64,000 bases of DNA from Cetobacterium_A somerae (GTDB lineage Bacteria; Fusobacteriota; Fusobacteriia; Fusobacteriales; Fusobacteriaceae): assembly GCF_044784365.2 (NCBI RefSeq), contig NZ_CP173065.2; one strand, written 5' to 3'. Positions 19,501-28,529 of the stretch are shown piece by piece. The number at the start of each line of letters is the position of its first letter. The stretch's first letter is position 1. The notes beneath the pieces are model-generated. The model was not told the origin of the DNA and ran no database searches. It saw only the letters and a program-made list of their open reading frames with translations. A program made the translations under genes and the position numbers.

Positions 19501-20622
19501 TGACGTAGCACCATTTCCACTGTCTCCAGCTGTTACAAATGCTTGAATATTATCGTTTCCTGTGGCTTTATTTGCTGTTGCAACTACTTTTCCTGATATT
19601 ACTCCTTTATTATCTCTAGCTTCTATCCCTGAACTTGTGAAAACTCCATTTCCATTTTCATTAGTTGTGACGTATGAGTAAGTATATCCTGCCGGTCTAT
19701 TATTAGTTGCTTGAGCCGCAATTAAAGTTATTTCCCCTTTTATATTTCCATAATTTAAAAGATTAGAAATTAGTGAATATTGTCCTGTTCTTACAGCTAT
19801 TCCATTTCCACTAGCTCTAGATTCTGGAGTTGAATAACATACTCCTGTATTTGCTCCTGCTATCCCTACTGTTGAACCAGCTTGAGAAAAAACTTTACCT
19901 GTTATTACTCCACTGTTATTTATACTATTTATTCCTACTCTTGATACAATTCCATTTCCACTGTCTAATGATCCTGAAACTGCGTTTATAGTATTCCCAA
20001 GTGCTCCTTCTACTGTTCCACCTTTTAAACTAACATCTCCTTTAATTAATCCATAATTTTCAATTTGATTGATGGAAAAATCTGAAGATATTCCATTTCC
20101 TCCATTAGTTGATGCAGCGTAGTTTATTGCCAGTCCATTAAATGTTCCACTTCCACCTTGTAAATTATTTAATCCTGAAATTACTCCTGTATTAGTTATA
20201 CTATCTACTATTGATTTCAAATATATTCCATTTGCACTACCTGTAAGCGAAGCAAATCCAGTCGCTGCATTTTTACCTGTTATAAATAACTCTCCCTGCA
20301 TTGTTCCTATATTCGTTATATCTTTTATATTACTAACACTTCCTAAAGACATGACTCCATTTGATTGTTCAACCTGATTTACACTTACATTTGTTAACAA
20401 ACCTTTAGAACTGATAAATCCCTTATTAGATAAACTTATATCGTTCTGAGTAAAAACTAAAGATTCATTTACTCTTTGGTTATCAGTTACAATTGTATCC
20501 CCTGTGATGTCTTGTCCAAAAATAAAACTTCCAGTTATAAGATAACAAATTATAGTACCAATATTCAGTGAGATTTTTCGTTTTAAAAAGCGTTTCAATA
20601 TTTTTTCTTCTTTCATATACAT
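16510..20622 (-). CDS. Large type Va autotransporter adhesin
   Basis: This 1370-residue protein would be exported and displayed on the cell surface. The N-terminus is a long charged-then-hydrophobic signal (about residues 1-36). The passenger contains at least six degenerate repeats of about 60-70 residues, each combining NGNG with N.G.I.G, typical of beta-helix autotransporters. A proline-rich linker of NPDPPV hexapeptides covers about 952-976. The last roughly 280 residues form an autotransporter beta-barrel ending in GIGYRF, with the terminal aromatic residue recognised by the BAM complex. The start has a GGAGGG site. Large autotransporters of this design are common Fusobacterium adhesins. 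The binding partner is unknown. Confidence 0.92.
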   Translation of the reverse strand: MYMKEEKILKRFLKRKISLNIGTIICYLITGSFIFGQDITGDTIVTDNQRVNESLVFTQNDISLSNKGFISSKGLLTNVSVNQVEQSNGVMSLGSVSNIKDITNIGTMQGELFITGKNAATGFASLTGSANGIYLKSIVDSITNTGVISGLNNLQGGSGTFNGLAINYAASTNGGNGISSDFSINQIENYGLIKGDVSLKGGTVEGALGNTINAVSGSLDSGNGIVSRVGINSINNSGVITGKVFSQAGSTVGIAGANTGVCYSTPESRASGNGIAVRTGQYSLISNLLNYGNIKGEITLIAAQATNNRPAGYTYSYVTTNENGNGVFTSSGIEARDNKGVISGKVVATANKATGNDNIQAFVTAGDSGNGATSSLGLVTDNNSGIISGSAELKGGIATTSGTAYTAAFISSSNNGNGVTYKTGLSLTTPAQMSNSGNISGYASATPGTYRLGKEYERTNYTGSGFVVMAGKTPNIKNSGIIKGSQSAIAASSVANIGVVNNYGILAGREIFSDGLELQKNASNQPSIITKVLTALTPTTYTNSGITINLQEDYLSPGVLKDGDKVLKDANGYATIAEIKVNTSGIVQIDGKNVVVLNALENGAISGATQTLTGDKDTYIDSSNLSLSKNFIINGVGKGKGALNVNTNTTISDSIINGYNTALYLSANKTFKGTNVVFNGGGLKNDVVVIKGDSGNNTAKILGTSIINGNVDLGAGDDNLVIGSGVQVNGNLLGNAGTDSLQLGDVLIPDLNKPLNNHDGNGDGVIDHGDHRGLALYNTISDFETISVNGPVTLYESAKVEGNTSIHINGKSSLNLRVDTTKTDSLGRIIGHALYSRGDKVITADACSKNDNVNEYWQSGSTANYLTGGVLNVVTNGVGVGGVIAMSEVGGNSNSGVTTLNPSDEKLYVRSDSIIHSASVSGGATTATRDYTTGQAQAGDIIITVNPDLLTNPPVNPDPPVNPDPPVNPDPPVNPDNCQRYEQLNKIYKSLIANGDNINAIYATTSIEMLNKYLNYPTECSSKIEEKALENLIKLLNDIYASSPYSFSSDLSNKSMNLYAKTIIDNPFKARDKEWMFYGGLLHESVDLKDKYYGKNYHGFDTRDKTYNVKADNKITGAYALGEYGINSTLSLGVLLGGNKNKSDISNGSNLDGNGFYIGGYFKKDIKELRILGGIGYQYMNYDAKRVAKNMMQSFSYKNSYNDNGLNIYLDGKYKYSLGDNYYLVPRANLIYNYIKQDGVNEGNSALAMNVESKDFNMLEGEIGLDIRKEFYNVNGKSSIKAGIAYNRILSGAEEEYLQAKMKGGNKFDLLVPDKVKNRYSVILGYEYEGEKGILFDLKGSYSFNVDESNSNSKNSEKSWIIGAGIGYRF
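17696..17767 (-). repeat. Four tandem 18-bp repeats coding for the NPDPPV linker
   Basis: The unit TCTGG(G/A)TTTACTGGTGGA occurs four times head to tail, with a degenerate partial copy after it. Each unit encodes one hexapeptide, so copy-number changes would keep the frame and alter only the linker length of the autotransporter. Confidence 0.9.
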
Positions 20623-20663
20623 ATTTGACTCCCTCCTAATATTTTATTATCCTACTGTAATAT

Positions 20664-20692
20664 TTTTTATGTTGCTTCATTTATTCTATCAA
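20664..20692 (-). promoter_or_regulatory. Probable promoter of the autotransporter gene
   Basis: On the minus strand, TTGATA (20687-20692) and TAAAAA (20664-20669) are separated by 17 bases, about 40 bases before the start codon. The -10 element is weak. Confidence 0.45.
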
Positions 20693-20732
20693 TAAAACTA
20701 AATCCTTTTTTACTATTTCTTTTTTTATCTCT

Positions 20733-21254
20733 TTATAAATTTTGTTTAAAGGCTGATTCTATTAGTTTATCATTTTCATAATTTTCAACAACCTTCTCTT
20801 TACCGTTTTCATAGTATGTTACCCTGCGCCCATGTAAAAAATCATTTTTGTATGTTTCTAAAGTTTTTATGTTTCCATTTTCATAAAACTCTTTTTTTAT
20901 ACCATTTAAAATGCCACTTTTAAAATTTTCTTCTAAAATTAAAAATCCATTACTATTGTACTCTTTTATTACTCCATCAGGTAATCCATCTTTAAACTCT
21001 CCATAAAACTTTATATTTCCATTTTCATAAAAATTTTTACATACTCCATCATTCTTTCCATTTTTATAGTTCCAAATTGTAATTTTTTTATTATCATTTA
21101 TTGTTTTAAACGCTGTTCCTGAAAAAGGTTTATTTTCATTAATTTTATAAAATAATCCATCTACCTTATTATAGTATAACTCGTCTATCCTAGTATTTTC
21201 TTCATTACTACACGCTTGCAATATTAGACAAATAAAAAAAATAAATTTTTTCAA
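20733..21254 (-). CDS. MORN_2-repeat lipoprotein (YwqK-like)
   Basis: This 173-residue lipoprotein has a signal with the lipobox LQAC. Six or so copies of a MORN-like repeat follow (YENGNIKF.GE, DG..KEYN.NG, NG.KKEFYENG, HGRRVTYYENG). Proteins with this repeat are often annotated as YwqK-family or toxin-antidote proteins, but the function is not established. The start is a TTG preceded by GGGGGAGG. It begins 20 bases after the stop of the last tip protein of fimbrial locus A and is probably in that operon. It could be an envelope accessory of the fimbria (inference). Confidence 0.7.
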   Translation of the reverse strand: MKKFIFFICLILQACSNEENTRIDELYYNKVDGLFYKINENKPFSGTAFKTINDNKKITIWNYKNGKNDGVCKNFYENGNIKFYGEFKDGLPDGVIKEYNSNGFLILEENFKSGILNGIKKEFYENGNIKTLETYKNDFLHGRRVTYYENGKEKVVENYENDKLIESAFKQNL

Positions 21255-21274
21255 TTTTTTTTACCTCCCCCTTT

Positions 21275-24130
21275 TTATTGTAAGGTTACCACTAATTCTA
21301 TTATATTTTTATATAATGTTGATGTCGTTGTTACATTAGCATTTGTTATATCTTTAACTTTTCCATTTATATCTATTGATCTTTTTAAATTATTAGATGG
21401 GTTTGTAACTTCATTTCCTAACCATATATCTGTTACTACATAATCTGTTGTTTGTGTTACATCTCCATTTGGATACAGTTTAAAATCACTGTAATATGTG
21501 TCTAACTCTGTTGGTGATTTTCTAATTTTATATGATATAACTGGATTTGTTAATGTGTTTGAATAAGTTATATTCAATGTTGTTTTTGCTTCATTAGATA
21601 CTTCACTGCCTTTCAATACACTTCCAAAATCTAAATCTTCGACATTATAGTCTACTATAAAAGAAGATGTCGATTGTAACGTTAAGTTTAGTGTATTTTG
21701 TAAAATATAATAGTTCGCTGGGTTATTGTTTCCTAATTTTATTAAATTTGCGTTACTCAAAGTATATGTTTCTCCTGCAACAATATTATTTGATGTTATA
21801 TTTAAAGTTAACTCTCTTCCTGATTCGTTATCTCCTACTCCTCCTCCTAAACTTATTGTTCCTGTTATTGTATTTGCTGGATTTGTTGTACTTGTAAATG
21901 TCAGAACTTCTCCCGTTTCAACAAAATCTAAGTTTGGTATCAACGTTTTGTCATCTAAAATAGTTTTAACATTACCTAAACTTATTGTTGGATTTAATCC
22001 CGAAGGTATAGTTAAATTTTGTGTTCCATTTTTAGTTATAAGTCCTGTATCTGTTGTATCAACTTTATAGTATGTTTCTGGATTAAATGCATCTATATTT
22101 ATTGTATACGTATCTGATCCAAATGCATCACTTTCTAAAGATGTAAGTGGATTTTTACTGACATTAAAATGTAAAATTTTCATTTTTAAACCTGATTTTG
22201 CTAAAAAATCCCAAGTTTTTAATCCAAATGATAATTTTCCTGTTCCAAAATCTCCAAATATATATTCATTACCTCCTACTATTGCTGATCCTGTTTTAGT
22301 TGTTCCTGTTATTCTCCCTGTTGAATCTGTGGTAAACGAGGCTGCTTTTACTGTTGTCGTTCCATCTGTAAACCATACACCTATATTATGAGCTATATCA
22401 TATAAAGTGTATCCTGGATTACTATTTATTCCTGCTGAAGTCCATGTTAAAGTATTTATATTTCTAGGTAATCCACTTGGTGATCTTGTTGTTCCATCTA
22501 AAACATATGTTCCTACTCCATTTGTGCCACCCTTTGCTATTGGATTAGATAATTCAAATGAACTATTATAATCTTCTCCAACTATATTTAATGTTATACT
22601 TCCAAATGTTATATCATCATAAAATGGTTTTACATTATACAAAGTACTACTTACGCCTAGTCTAAATAATGAAGCTCCTGCATTCACATACATTTCTCCC
22701 GGCTTTGGCACTGCTGTATCACTTGATGGAAAGCTAGGTGAATTAGCTGTATAGTTACCACTAAAAACTCTTAAAACTCTTATTGTATAATCTCTTGGAT
22801 TTTTATTAGAGCTATCTTCATTTGGTCCTGTTCCCATCTGTGTTTGTACTACTATTGTTTTCATATTAGTCAGATCTCTTAAATACATTACTTGAGTAAA
22901 TGTAGAATTTGTAGTTCCACCAAAAAATCTTAAACCAGAATTTACTCCTATTTCTGTCATCTCTGAATTTTGATCATTTAATTTTACAGTTCCTATTTTA
23001 ATGGGATCTTTATTAGTAGGTTTTATATTTTTAACTATAACATTATTTGATGCTGCATATCTTTTTAATGTGGCATTTGCATCATCATAAAAAGTTTTAA
23101 CATTTCCACTTAATGTAATTTCAACATATCCCCTTTGAGCATTTGTTCTATCAAATGCAAAAGTTTCAGTAACATCTATTAAATTCCATTGTTGTGCACC
23201 AAAGTATATCTTTGTATTTAATTCGTTTGCTCCTCCTGGCGCTCCAAATTGATAGATATTTTGCCCTTTTATAAATTGATATATTCCAGGAATATATGTA
23301 TTTGTTCCCCCTGTAGTTGCTCCTAAAGATGGATATGGTCCGTTACTTCCTCCACTTCCACTTGGTGTTATTCCTCCTGTTGCTCCTATTAATTCAAGCC
23401 ATCCACCTGAATAGTATGGTGCTACATTTGCTCCTGGATCAAAAGGATAGGAACTTCCTGGATATGGTACCCACTGTGTGTAACTCGTTGTAGTATAATT
23501 TGTTGTTATACCTATTGGTTTTGACCCGTTGACACCATCTATTGGATATAATCTTGTCGATGGATTGGTTCCATCCCATCTTATGGGGTTAACTATTGTT
23601 AATTTTTGAGTTCTTGTTGTTGTTCTTGGAGCAGGTCTTAAATCATTTAACGCATATACACTTTCAATCTTTCCTTCACTTTTATTTTTTACTATTAAAT
23701 ACAAATCTTTTGGTAATGATTCATATTTTATTTCGATTACTTTTTCATTATTTTTATCTCTCACATAGTTGTATAGTTTTGGCAATTGATTTAAACTCTT
23801 CGCTCTTCTTCCAGAGCTGTTAACTAAATAATTATTTTCCAAAGAATCTACTACTATTAATTCATACTGATTTTCATCAATTACCATTCGTTCTCTTCGA
23901 TTGATTATAGCCTCATTAAAATTAACATAAATACTTTTTGTTTTTTCATGTATACTTGCTGGAATTGAGTCTGTTTTTATTTTTGTAACCTCTATATCTA
24001 ATGTAGCATGAGGCTTTCTAGGTAATGATTTTATTATATCTATCTCTTTATCTTTAGCAAATGACATCGGACTTAGTATACTTAAACTGACAATAAATAT
24101 CACCATAAAAAATTTATATACACATCTCAT
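21275..24130 (-). CDS. Fimbrial tip adhesin-like protein, copy 2
   Basis: This 951-residue secreted protein has a signal peptide (about 1-25). Its N-terminal domain (about 26-180) is shared with the tip protein of locus B (LDIEVTK...). A G/S/P-rich segment with aromatic residues follows at about 200-300. A large central region leads to a C-terminal pilin-like domain (about 850-951) with DFGSVLKGSEV and a final ELVVTLQ strand, suitable for donor-strand assembly. It is nearly identical to the upstream copy at 24241-27087 except for its signal peptide and a divergent middle part (about residues 340-545). A hairpin terminator separates the two copies. The receptor is unknown; the adhesin role is inferred from position and architecture. 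Confidence 0.75.
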   Translation of the reverse strand: MRCVYKFFMVIFIVSLSILSPMSFAKDKEIDIIKSLPRKPHATLDIEVTKIKTDSIPASIHEKTKSIYVNFNEAIINRRERMVIDENQYELIVVDSLENNYLVNSSGRRAKSLNQLPKLYNYVRDKNNEKVIEIKYESLPKDLYLIVKNKSEGKIESVYALNDLRPAPRTTTRTQKLTIVNPIRWDGTNPSTRLYPIDGVNGSKPIGITTNYTTTSYTQWVPYPGSSYPFDPGANVAPYYSGGWLELIGATGGITPSGSGGSNGPYPSLGATTGGTNTYIPGIYQFIKGQNIYQFGAPGGANELNTKIYFGAQQWNLIDVTETFAFDRTNAQRGYVEITLSGNVKTFYDDANATLKRYAASNNVIVKNIKPTNKDPIKIGTVKLNDQNSEMTEIGVNSGLRFFGGTTNSTFTQVMYLRDLTNMKTIVVQTQMGTGPNEDSSNKNPRDYTIRVLRVFSGNYTANSPSFPSSDTAVPKPGEMYVNAGASLFRLGVSSTLYNVKPFYDDITFGSITLNIVGEDYNSSFELSNPIAKGGTNGVGTYVLDGTTRSPSGLPRNINTLTWTSAGINSNPGYTLYDIAHNIGVWFTDGTTTVKAASFTTDSTGRITGTTKTGSAIVGGNEYIFGDFGTGKLSFGLKTWDFLAKSGLKMKILHFNVSKNPLTSLESDAFGSDTYTINIDAFNPETYYKVDTTDTGLITKNGTQNLTIPSGLNPTISLGNVKTILDDKTLIPNLDFVETGEVLTFTSTTNPANTITGTISLGGGVGDNESGRELTLNITSNNIVAGETYTLSNANLIKLGNNNPANYYILQNTLNLTLQSTSSFIVDYNVEDLDFGSVLKGSEVSNEAKTTLNITYSNTLTNPVISYKIRKSPTELDTYYSDFKLYPNGDVTQTTDYVVTDIWLGNEVTNPSNNLKRSIDINGKVKDITNANVTTTSTLYKNIIELVVTLQ

Positions 24131-24197
24131 CTTCTCCCCCTTTATATAATAAAATCTTCATCTTATAGCTAGTGTAGTCAATTTTTTTAATAAATTT

Positions 24198-24233
24198 AAA
24201 GCTACCTAAAAATTTAATTTTTTAAGTAGCTTC
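24198..24233 (-). terminator. Hairpin between the two tip adhesin genes
   Basis: AAGCTAC pairs with GTAGCTT, and an inner TAAAAA/TTTTTA stem extends it. It lies just after the stop of copy 1 and may reduce read-through into copy 2. The downstream tract is U/A-mixed, so termination may be partial. Confidence 0.55.
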
Positions 24234-24240
24234 TTATATA

Positions 24241-27087
24241 TTATTGTAATGTTACCACTAATTCTATTATATTTTTATATAATGTTGATGTCGTTGTTAC
24301 ATTAGCATTTGTTATATCTTTAACTTTTCCATTTATATCTATTGACCTTTTTAAATTATTAGATGGGTTTGTAACTTCATTTCCTAACCATATATCTGTT
24401 AACGCATAATCTGTTGTTTGTGTTACATCTCCATTTGGATACAGTTTAAAATCACTGTAATATGTGGCTAACTCTGTTGGTGATTTTCTAATTTTATATG
24501 ATATAACTGGATTTGTTAATGTGTTTGAATAAGTTATATTCAATGTTGTTTTTGCTTCATTAGATACTTCGCTGCCTTTCAATGCACTTCCAAAATCTAA
24601 ATCTTCTACACTATAATCTACTATAAAAGATGTATCTGCATTTAAATTTAACGTATTCTGTAAAATATAATAGTTCGCCGGGTTATTATTTCCTAATTTT
24701 ATTAAATTTGCGTTACTCAAAGTATATGTTTCTCCTGGAACAATATTATTTGATGTTATATTTAAAGTTAGCTCTCTTCCTGATTCGTTATCTCCTACTA
24801 CTCCTCCTAAACTTATTGTTCCTGTTATTGTATTTGCTGGATTTGTTGTACTTGTAAATGTCAGAACTTCTCCCGTTTCAACAAAATCTAAATTTGGTAT
24901 TAACGTTTTATCATCTAAGATAGTTTTAACTTTACCTAAACTTAATTTAGGGTTTAATACTCTTGGGATAGTTAAATTTTGTGTTCCATTTTTAGTTATA
25001 AGTCCTATATCTGTTGCATCAACTTTATAATATGTTTCTGGATTAAATGCATCTATATTTATTGTATACGTATCTGATCCAAATGCATCACTTTCTAAAG
25101 ATGTAAGTGGATTTTTGTTGTGATTAAAATGTAAAATTTTCATTTTTAAACCTGATTTTGCTAAAAAATCCCAAGTTTTTAATCCAAATGATAATTTTCC
25201 TGTTCCAAAATCTCCAAATATATATTCATTACCTCCTACTATTGCTGATCCTGTTTTAGTTGTTCCTGTTATTCTCCCTGTTGAATCTGTGGTAAACGAA
25301 GCTGCTTTTACTGTTGTCGTTCCATCTGTAAACCATACTCCAATATTATGAATTGATGGGTATAATGTATAACCTGGATTACTATTTATTCCTGCTGAAG
25401 TCCATGTTAAAGTGTTTATATTTCTAGGTAATCCACTTGGTGATCTTGTTGTTCCATCTAAAACATATGTTCCTATTCCACTCGTATTTCCTTTTGCTAT
25501 TGGATTTGTTATTGTAAAACTTGAGTTATTAATAGTTCCTCCAACTGTATTTATTGTTATATCTCCAAAAGTAAAATTATCATAAAAATATTTTGCGTTA
25601 CTCGAAGTACTCGCTACTCCTAGTCTAAACAAAGGAGCACTATCATTTGTATATACCTCTCCAGGTACCATTGTTGTTGTTGTTGTTGGATAACTCGGAG
25701 AGCTTATTGTATAATAACCATTATATACTTTTGAAACATTTAAACTATAATTTCTAGCATTTTTATTATAACTATCATTAACTGTAACTTGAGGTATCGT
25801 AGTTTGCAAAACAATAGTCTTGTTATTTACATTATCCCATGCAAAAATTACTTGAGTAAATCCTACTATATTTCTACTATTTCCACCAAAAAATCTTAAT
25901 CCTGAATTTATACTTGTTTCTGTCATCTCAGTATTTTGATCATTTAGTTTGACTGTTCCTATTACAAATTGAGAAGTATCTGTTGGTATTAAATTTTTAA
26001 CCACAACGTTATTTGATGCTGCATATCTTTTTAATGTGGCATTTGCATCATCATAAAAAGTTGTTGGGTCTCCTTTTAATGTAATTTCAACATATCCCCT
26101 TTGAGCATTTGTTCTATCAAATGCAAAAGTTTCAGTAATATCTATTAAATTCCATTGTTGTGCACCAAAGTATATCTTTGTATTTAATCCGTTTGCTCCT
26201 CCTGGCGCTCCAAACCTATAGATATTTTGCCCTTTTATAAATTGATATATTCCAGGAATATATGTATTTGTTCCTCCTGTAGTTGCTCCTAAAGATGGAT
26301 ATGGTCCGTTACTTCCTCCACTTCCACTTGGTGTTATTCCTCCTGTTGCTCCTATTAATTCAAGCCATCCACCTGAATAGTATGGTGCTACATTTGCTCC
26401 TGGATCAAAAGGATAGGAACTTCCTGGATATGGTACCCACTGTGTGTAACTCGTTGTAGTATAATTTGTTGTTATATTTATTGGTTTTGATCCATTGACC
26501 CCATCTATTGGATATAATCTTATTGATGGGTTAGCTCCATCCCATCTTATGGGATTAACTATTGTTAATTTTTGAGTTCTTGTTGTTGTTCTTGGAGCAG
26601 GTCTTAAATCATTTAACGCATATACACTTTCAATCTTTCCTTCACTTTTATTTTTTACTATTAAATACAAATCTTTTGGTAATGATTCATATTTTATTTC
26701 GATTACTTTTTCATTATTTTTATCTCTCACATAGTTGTACAGTTTTGGCAATTGACTTAAACTCTTCGCTCTTCTTCCAGAGCTGTTAACTAAATAATTA
26801 TTTTCCAAAGAATCAACTACTATTAATTCATACTGATTTTCATCAATTACCATTCTTTCTCTTCGATTGATTATAGCCTCATTAAAATTAACATAAATAC
26901 TTTTTGTTTTTTCATATATACTTGCTGGAATTGAGTCTGTTTTTATTTTTGTAACCTCTATATCTAATGTAGCATGAGGCTTTCTAGGTAATGATTTTAT
27001 TATATCTATCTCTTTATCTTTTGAAAATTGGGAAAAACTTACTATTGATAGTGTAAATAGCATCAAAAAAATTATAACTTTTTTCAT
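24241..27087 (-). CDS. Fimbrial tip adhesin-like protein, copy 1
   Basis: This 948-residue protein is closely related to the next gene downstream (21275-24130). It has a different signal peptide, a near-identical N-terminal part (to about residue 340), a divergent block and a near-identical C-terminal half. Its start overlaps the stop of the LysM gene by 4 bases (ATGA), so it is translationally coupled to the fimbrial assembly genes. The C-terminal pilin-like domain contains DFGSALKGSEV. The ribosome-binding site is GGGGGG. By analogy to CS1-type fimbriae, such a large last-encoded subunit would sit at the tip, but that is inference. Confidence 0.75.
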   Translation of the reverse strand: MKKVIIFLMLFTLSIVSFSQFSKDKEIDIIKSLPRKPHATLDIEVTKIKTDSIPASIYEKTKSIYVNFNEAIINRRERMVIDENQYELIVVDSLENNYLVNSSGRRAKSLSQLPKLYNYVRDKNNEKVIEIKYESLPKDLYLIVKNKSEGKIESVYALNDLRPAPRTTTRTQKLTIVNPIRWDGANPSIRLYPIDGVNGSKPINITTNYTTTSYTQWVPYPGSSYPFDPGANVAPYYSGGWLELIGATGGITPSGSGGSNGPYPSLGATTGGTNTYIPGIYQFIKGQNIYRFGAPGGANGLNTKIYFGAQQWNLIDITETFAFDRTNAQRGYVEITLKGDPTTFYDDANATLKRYAASNNVVVKNLIPTDTSQFVIGTVKLNDQNTEMTETSINSGLRFFGGNSRNIVGFTQVIFAWDNVNNKTIVLQTTIPQVTVNDSYNKNARNYSLNVSKVYNGYYTISSPSYPTTTTTMVPGEVYTNDSAPLFRLGVASTSSNAKYFYDNFTFGDITINTVGGTINNSSFTITNPIAKGNTSGIGTYVLDGTTRSPSGLPRNINTLTWTSAGINSNPGYTLYPSIHNIGVWFTDGTTTVKAASFTTDSTGRITGTTKTGSAIVGGNEYIFGDFGTGKLSFGLKTWDFLAKSGLKMKILHFNHNKNPLTSLESDAFGSDTYTINIDAFNPETYYKVDATDIGLITKNGTQNLTIPRVLNPKLSLGKVKTILDDKTLIPNLDFVETGEVLTFTSTTNPANTITGTISLGGVVGDNESGRELTLNITSNNIVPGETYTLSNANLIKLGNNNPANYYILQNTLNLNADTSFIVDYSVEDLDFGSALKGSEVSNEAKTTLNITYSNTLTNPVISYKIRKSPTELATYYSDFKLYPNGDVTQTTDYALTDIWLGNEVTNPSNNLKRSIDINGKVKDITNANVTTTSTLYKNIIELVVTLQ

Positions 27088-27395
27088 ACCCCACCCCCCT
27101 TATTTTGTTCTATCAAATATATGATTTGCCCAGCTCTTAATTTATCAAATCTGCTTAGTTTGTTAATTTTTTCTAATTCATCTATTTTTATTTTATACTC
27201 TTCACTTATATCCTCTAAATCCTCTTCCCCCTCAACTATATGATATTTCTTCATTACAGTTGGAAATCTAGCTTTAGAAATACTAACTACTATAAAATTA
27301 TTTTCTGAATATTTTACTTCATACTCTAATTTTTTCTCCTTTCCATACAAACTTAAAATCATACTTATAAACACTATAAATATATTTTTTTTCAT
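27084..27395 (-). CDS. Small secreted LysM-domain protein
   Basis: This 103-residue protein has a signal peptide (about 1-18) and one C-terminal LysM-like domain (YHIVEGEEDLEDISEEYKI...LRAGQIIYLI), which usually binds peptidoglycan. It lies inside fimbrial operon A, between a minor subunit and the first tip protein, overlapping the latter by 4 bases. It has no counterpart in locus B. It may anchor the fimbria or usher to the cell wall (inference). An AGGAGG site precedes the ATG. Confidence 0.7.
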   Translation of the reverse strand: MKKNIFIVFISMILSLYGKEKKLEYEVKYSENNFIVVSISKARFPTVMKKYHIVEGEEDLEDISEEYKIKIDELEKINKLSRFDKLRAGQIIYLIEQNKGGGV

Positions 27396-27397
27396 AA

Positions 27398-27970
27398 CTA
27401 TACCTCCTTTTTATTAGAAGGTTTATTTGTATCACTTGGATATATAGGCAATACTACTGGTTTATTTTCTTCTTGATCTGGAAATATTGGCAATATTGTA
27501 GGTCTATCCTCTGGGTGTATTTCTGGAAGAGTAACTGGGTAGTTATTTTTTCTTTTATATACAGAATATACAATTGGAAATTTTCCACTGTATTCTCCTT
27601 CTATAATATTTATTTGCTCCCCTTTATCAAGTTCCCTCTTATCTAGTACTGCATAAAATATAACTGGTACCCGTTCTCTTTCTAATATAAGTTCTTGTTC
27701 TTTTATTTCCATTCCTATTTTATTAATTTTAATCCATTTTTTTCTATTACTTAACATCATATACTCTGGATATTTAAACACAACTCTTTTCCCTATATCC
27801 TCCTCCTTATTATCAGTAAATATCTCTATTTGTGAAGTTGCTAAGACTTGGTTTGGTCCAATTTCTGTAGCATTAATATCTCTAAATTTTAAAGGTTCTA
27901 CAATCCTAACTTTTATTTCTCCTAATAGAACTGTTGATAATATCATAAAAAATAAACATACTTTTTTCAT
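27398..27970 (-). CDS. Fimbrial minor subunit-like protein with proline-rich tail
   Basis: This 190-residue secreted protein has a signal peptide of about 16 residues. The core resembles the 144-residue product at 40119-40553: KI.I..P..FK....., A...IEI..DN.EEDIGK, P....NRKKWIK and GEYSGKFPIVYSVY, the last being a typical pilin C-terminal strand. The extra C-terminal part (about 145-190) is proline-rich (HPEDRPTILPIFP) and absent from locus B. It lies 1 base before the preceding gene's stop region in the same operon. Its role as an adaptor or minor pilin is inferred from homology within the window and position. Confidence 0.65.
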   Translation of the reverse strand: MKKVCLFFMILSTVLLGEIKVRIVEPLKFRDINATEIGPNQVLATSQIEIFTDNKEEDIGKRVVFKYPEYMMLSNRKKWIKINKIGMEIKEQELILERERVPVIFYAVLDKRELDKGEQINIIEGEYSGKFPIVYSVYKRKNNYPVTLPEIHPEDRPTILPIFPDQEENKPVVLPIYPSDTNKPSNKKEV

Positions 27971-27971
27971 T

Positions 27972-28529
27972 TTATCTCACCTCTTCCTTAAGCTCTACAG
28001 TCACATAAACTCTTTTCTTATGCACTCCCTCTTTAGAAATTTTAGAGCCATCAATATATAAATAGTTATCTTTTACAAATTTTTGATTTATATATTTAGG
28101 TGAAAATATTTTTGTATCAACTTTTCCATCTTCATCAATATCTATTTCTGTTTCACTATAGTGTAACCCATAATAATTTTTTCTTTCAGGCTCCTTATTC
28201 ATCTCCAATTCAAATGGAATAACTAACTTTTGATCATCTATAACAAGAGCTTTTATTTCTACATCAGATATTATTTCTAAAGGAACTAAAACCTCAACTT
28301 TTGTTTCTAAATGAAATGTCGATATTTTTTCTAATTCCCATTCTGTTAAATTATTATTTTCATCTGTTGTTGTATCTGTATTCGGAGAAGCAGGTATCAT
28401 AGGAATCATTGGTATTTCAAGTGGTGGAAGAGGTTTAACTCCCTCTTCTATAGTTTTATCTTTTATATTTGATGCTTCTATTACACTTATAGATAATATA
28501 GCTATTAAGAAAACAACTATCTTTTTCAT
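27972..28529 (-). CDS. Fimbrial minor subunit-like protein (185 aa)
   Basis: This secreted protein has an N-terminal signal of about 19 residues and a short proline-rich stretch (PLPPLEIPMIPMIP). Its core matches the locus B product at 39616-40119: VLVPLEIISDVEIKALVID, IPFELE, DIDEDGKVDTKIFSP and SKEGVHKKRVYVTVE. The alternating hydrophobic strand before PLE resembles the donor strand and first strand of CS1-type subunits. Its start overlaps the usher stop (ATGA), so it is translationally coupled. The ribosome-binding site is GGGGGAG. Confidence 0.68.
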   Translation of the reverse strand: MKKIVVFLIAILSISVIEASNIKDKTIEEGVKPLPPLEIPMIPMIPASPNTDTTTDENNNLTEWELEKISTFHLETKVEVLVPLEIISDVEIKALVIDDQKLVIPFELEMNKEPERKNYYGLHYSETEIDIDEDGKVDTKIFSPKYINQKFVKDNYLYIDGSKISKEGVHKKRVYVTVELKEEVR

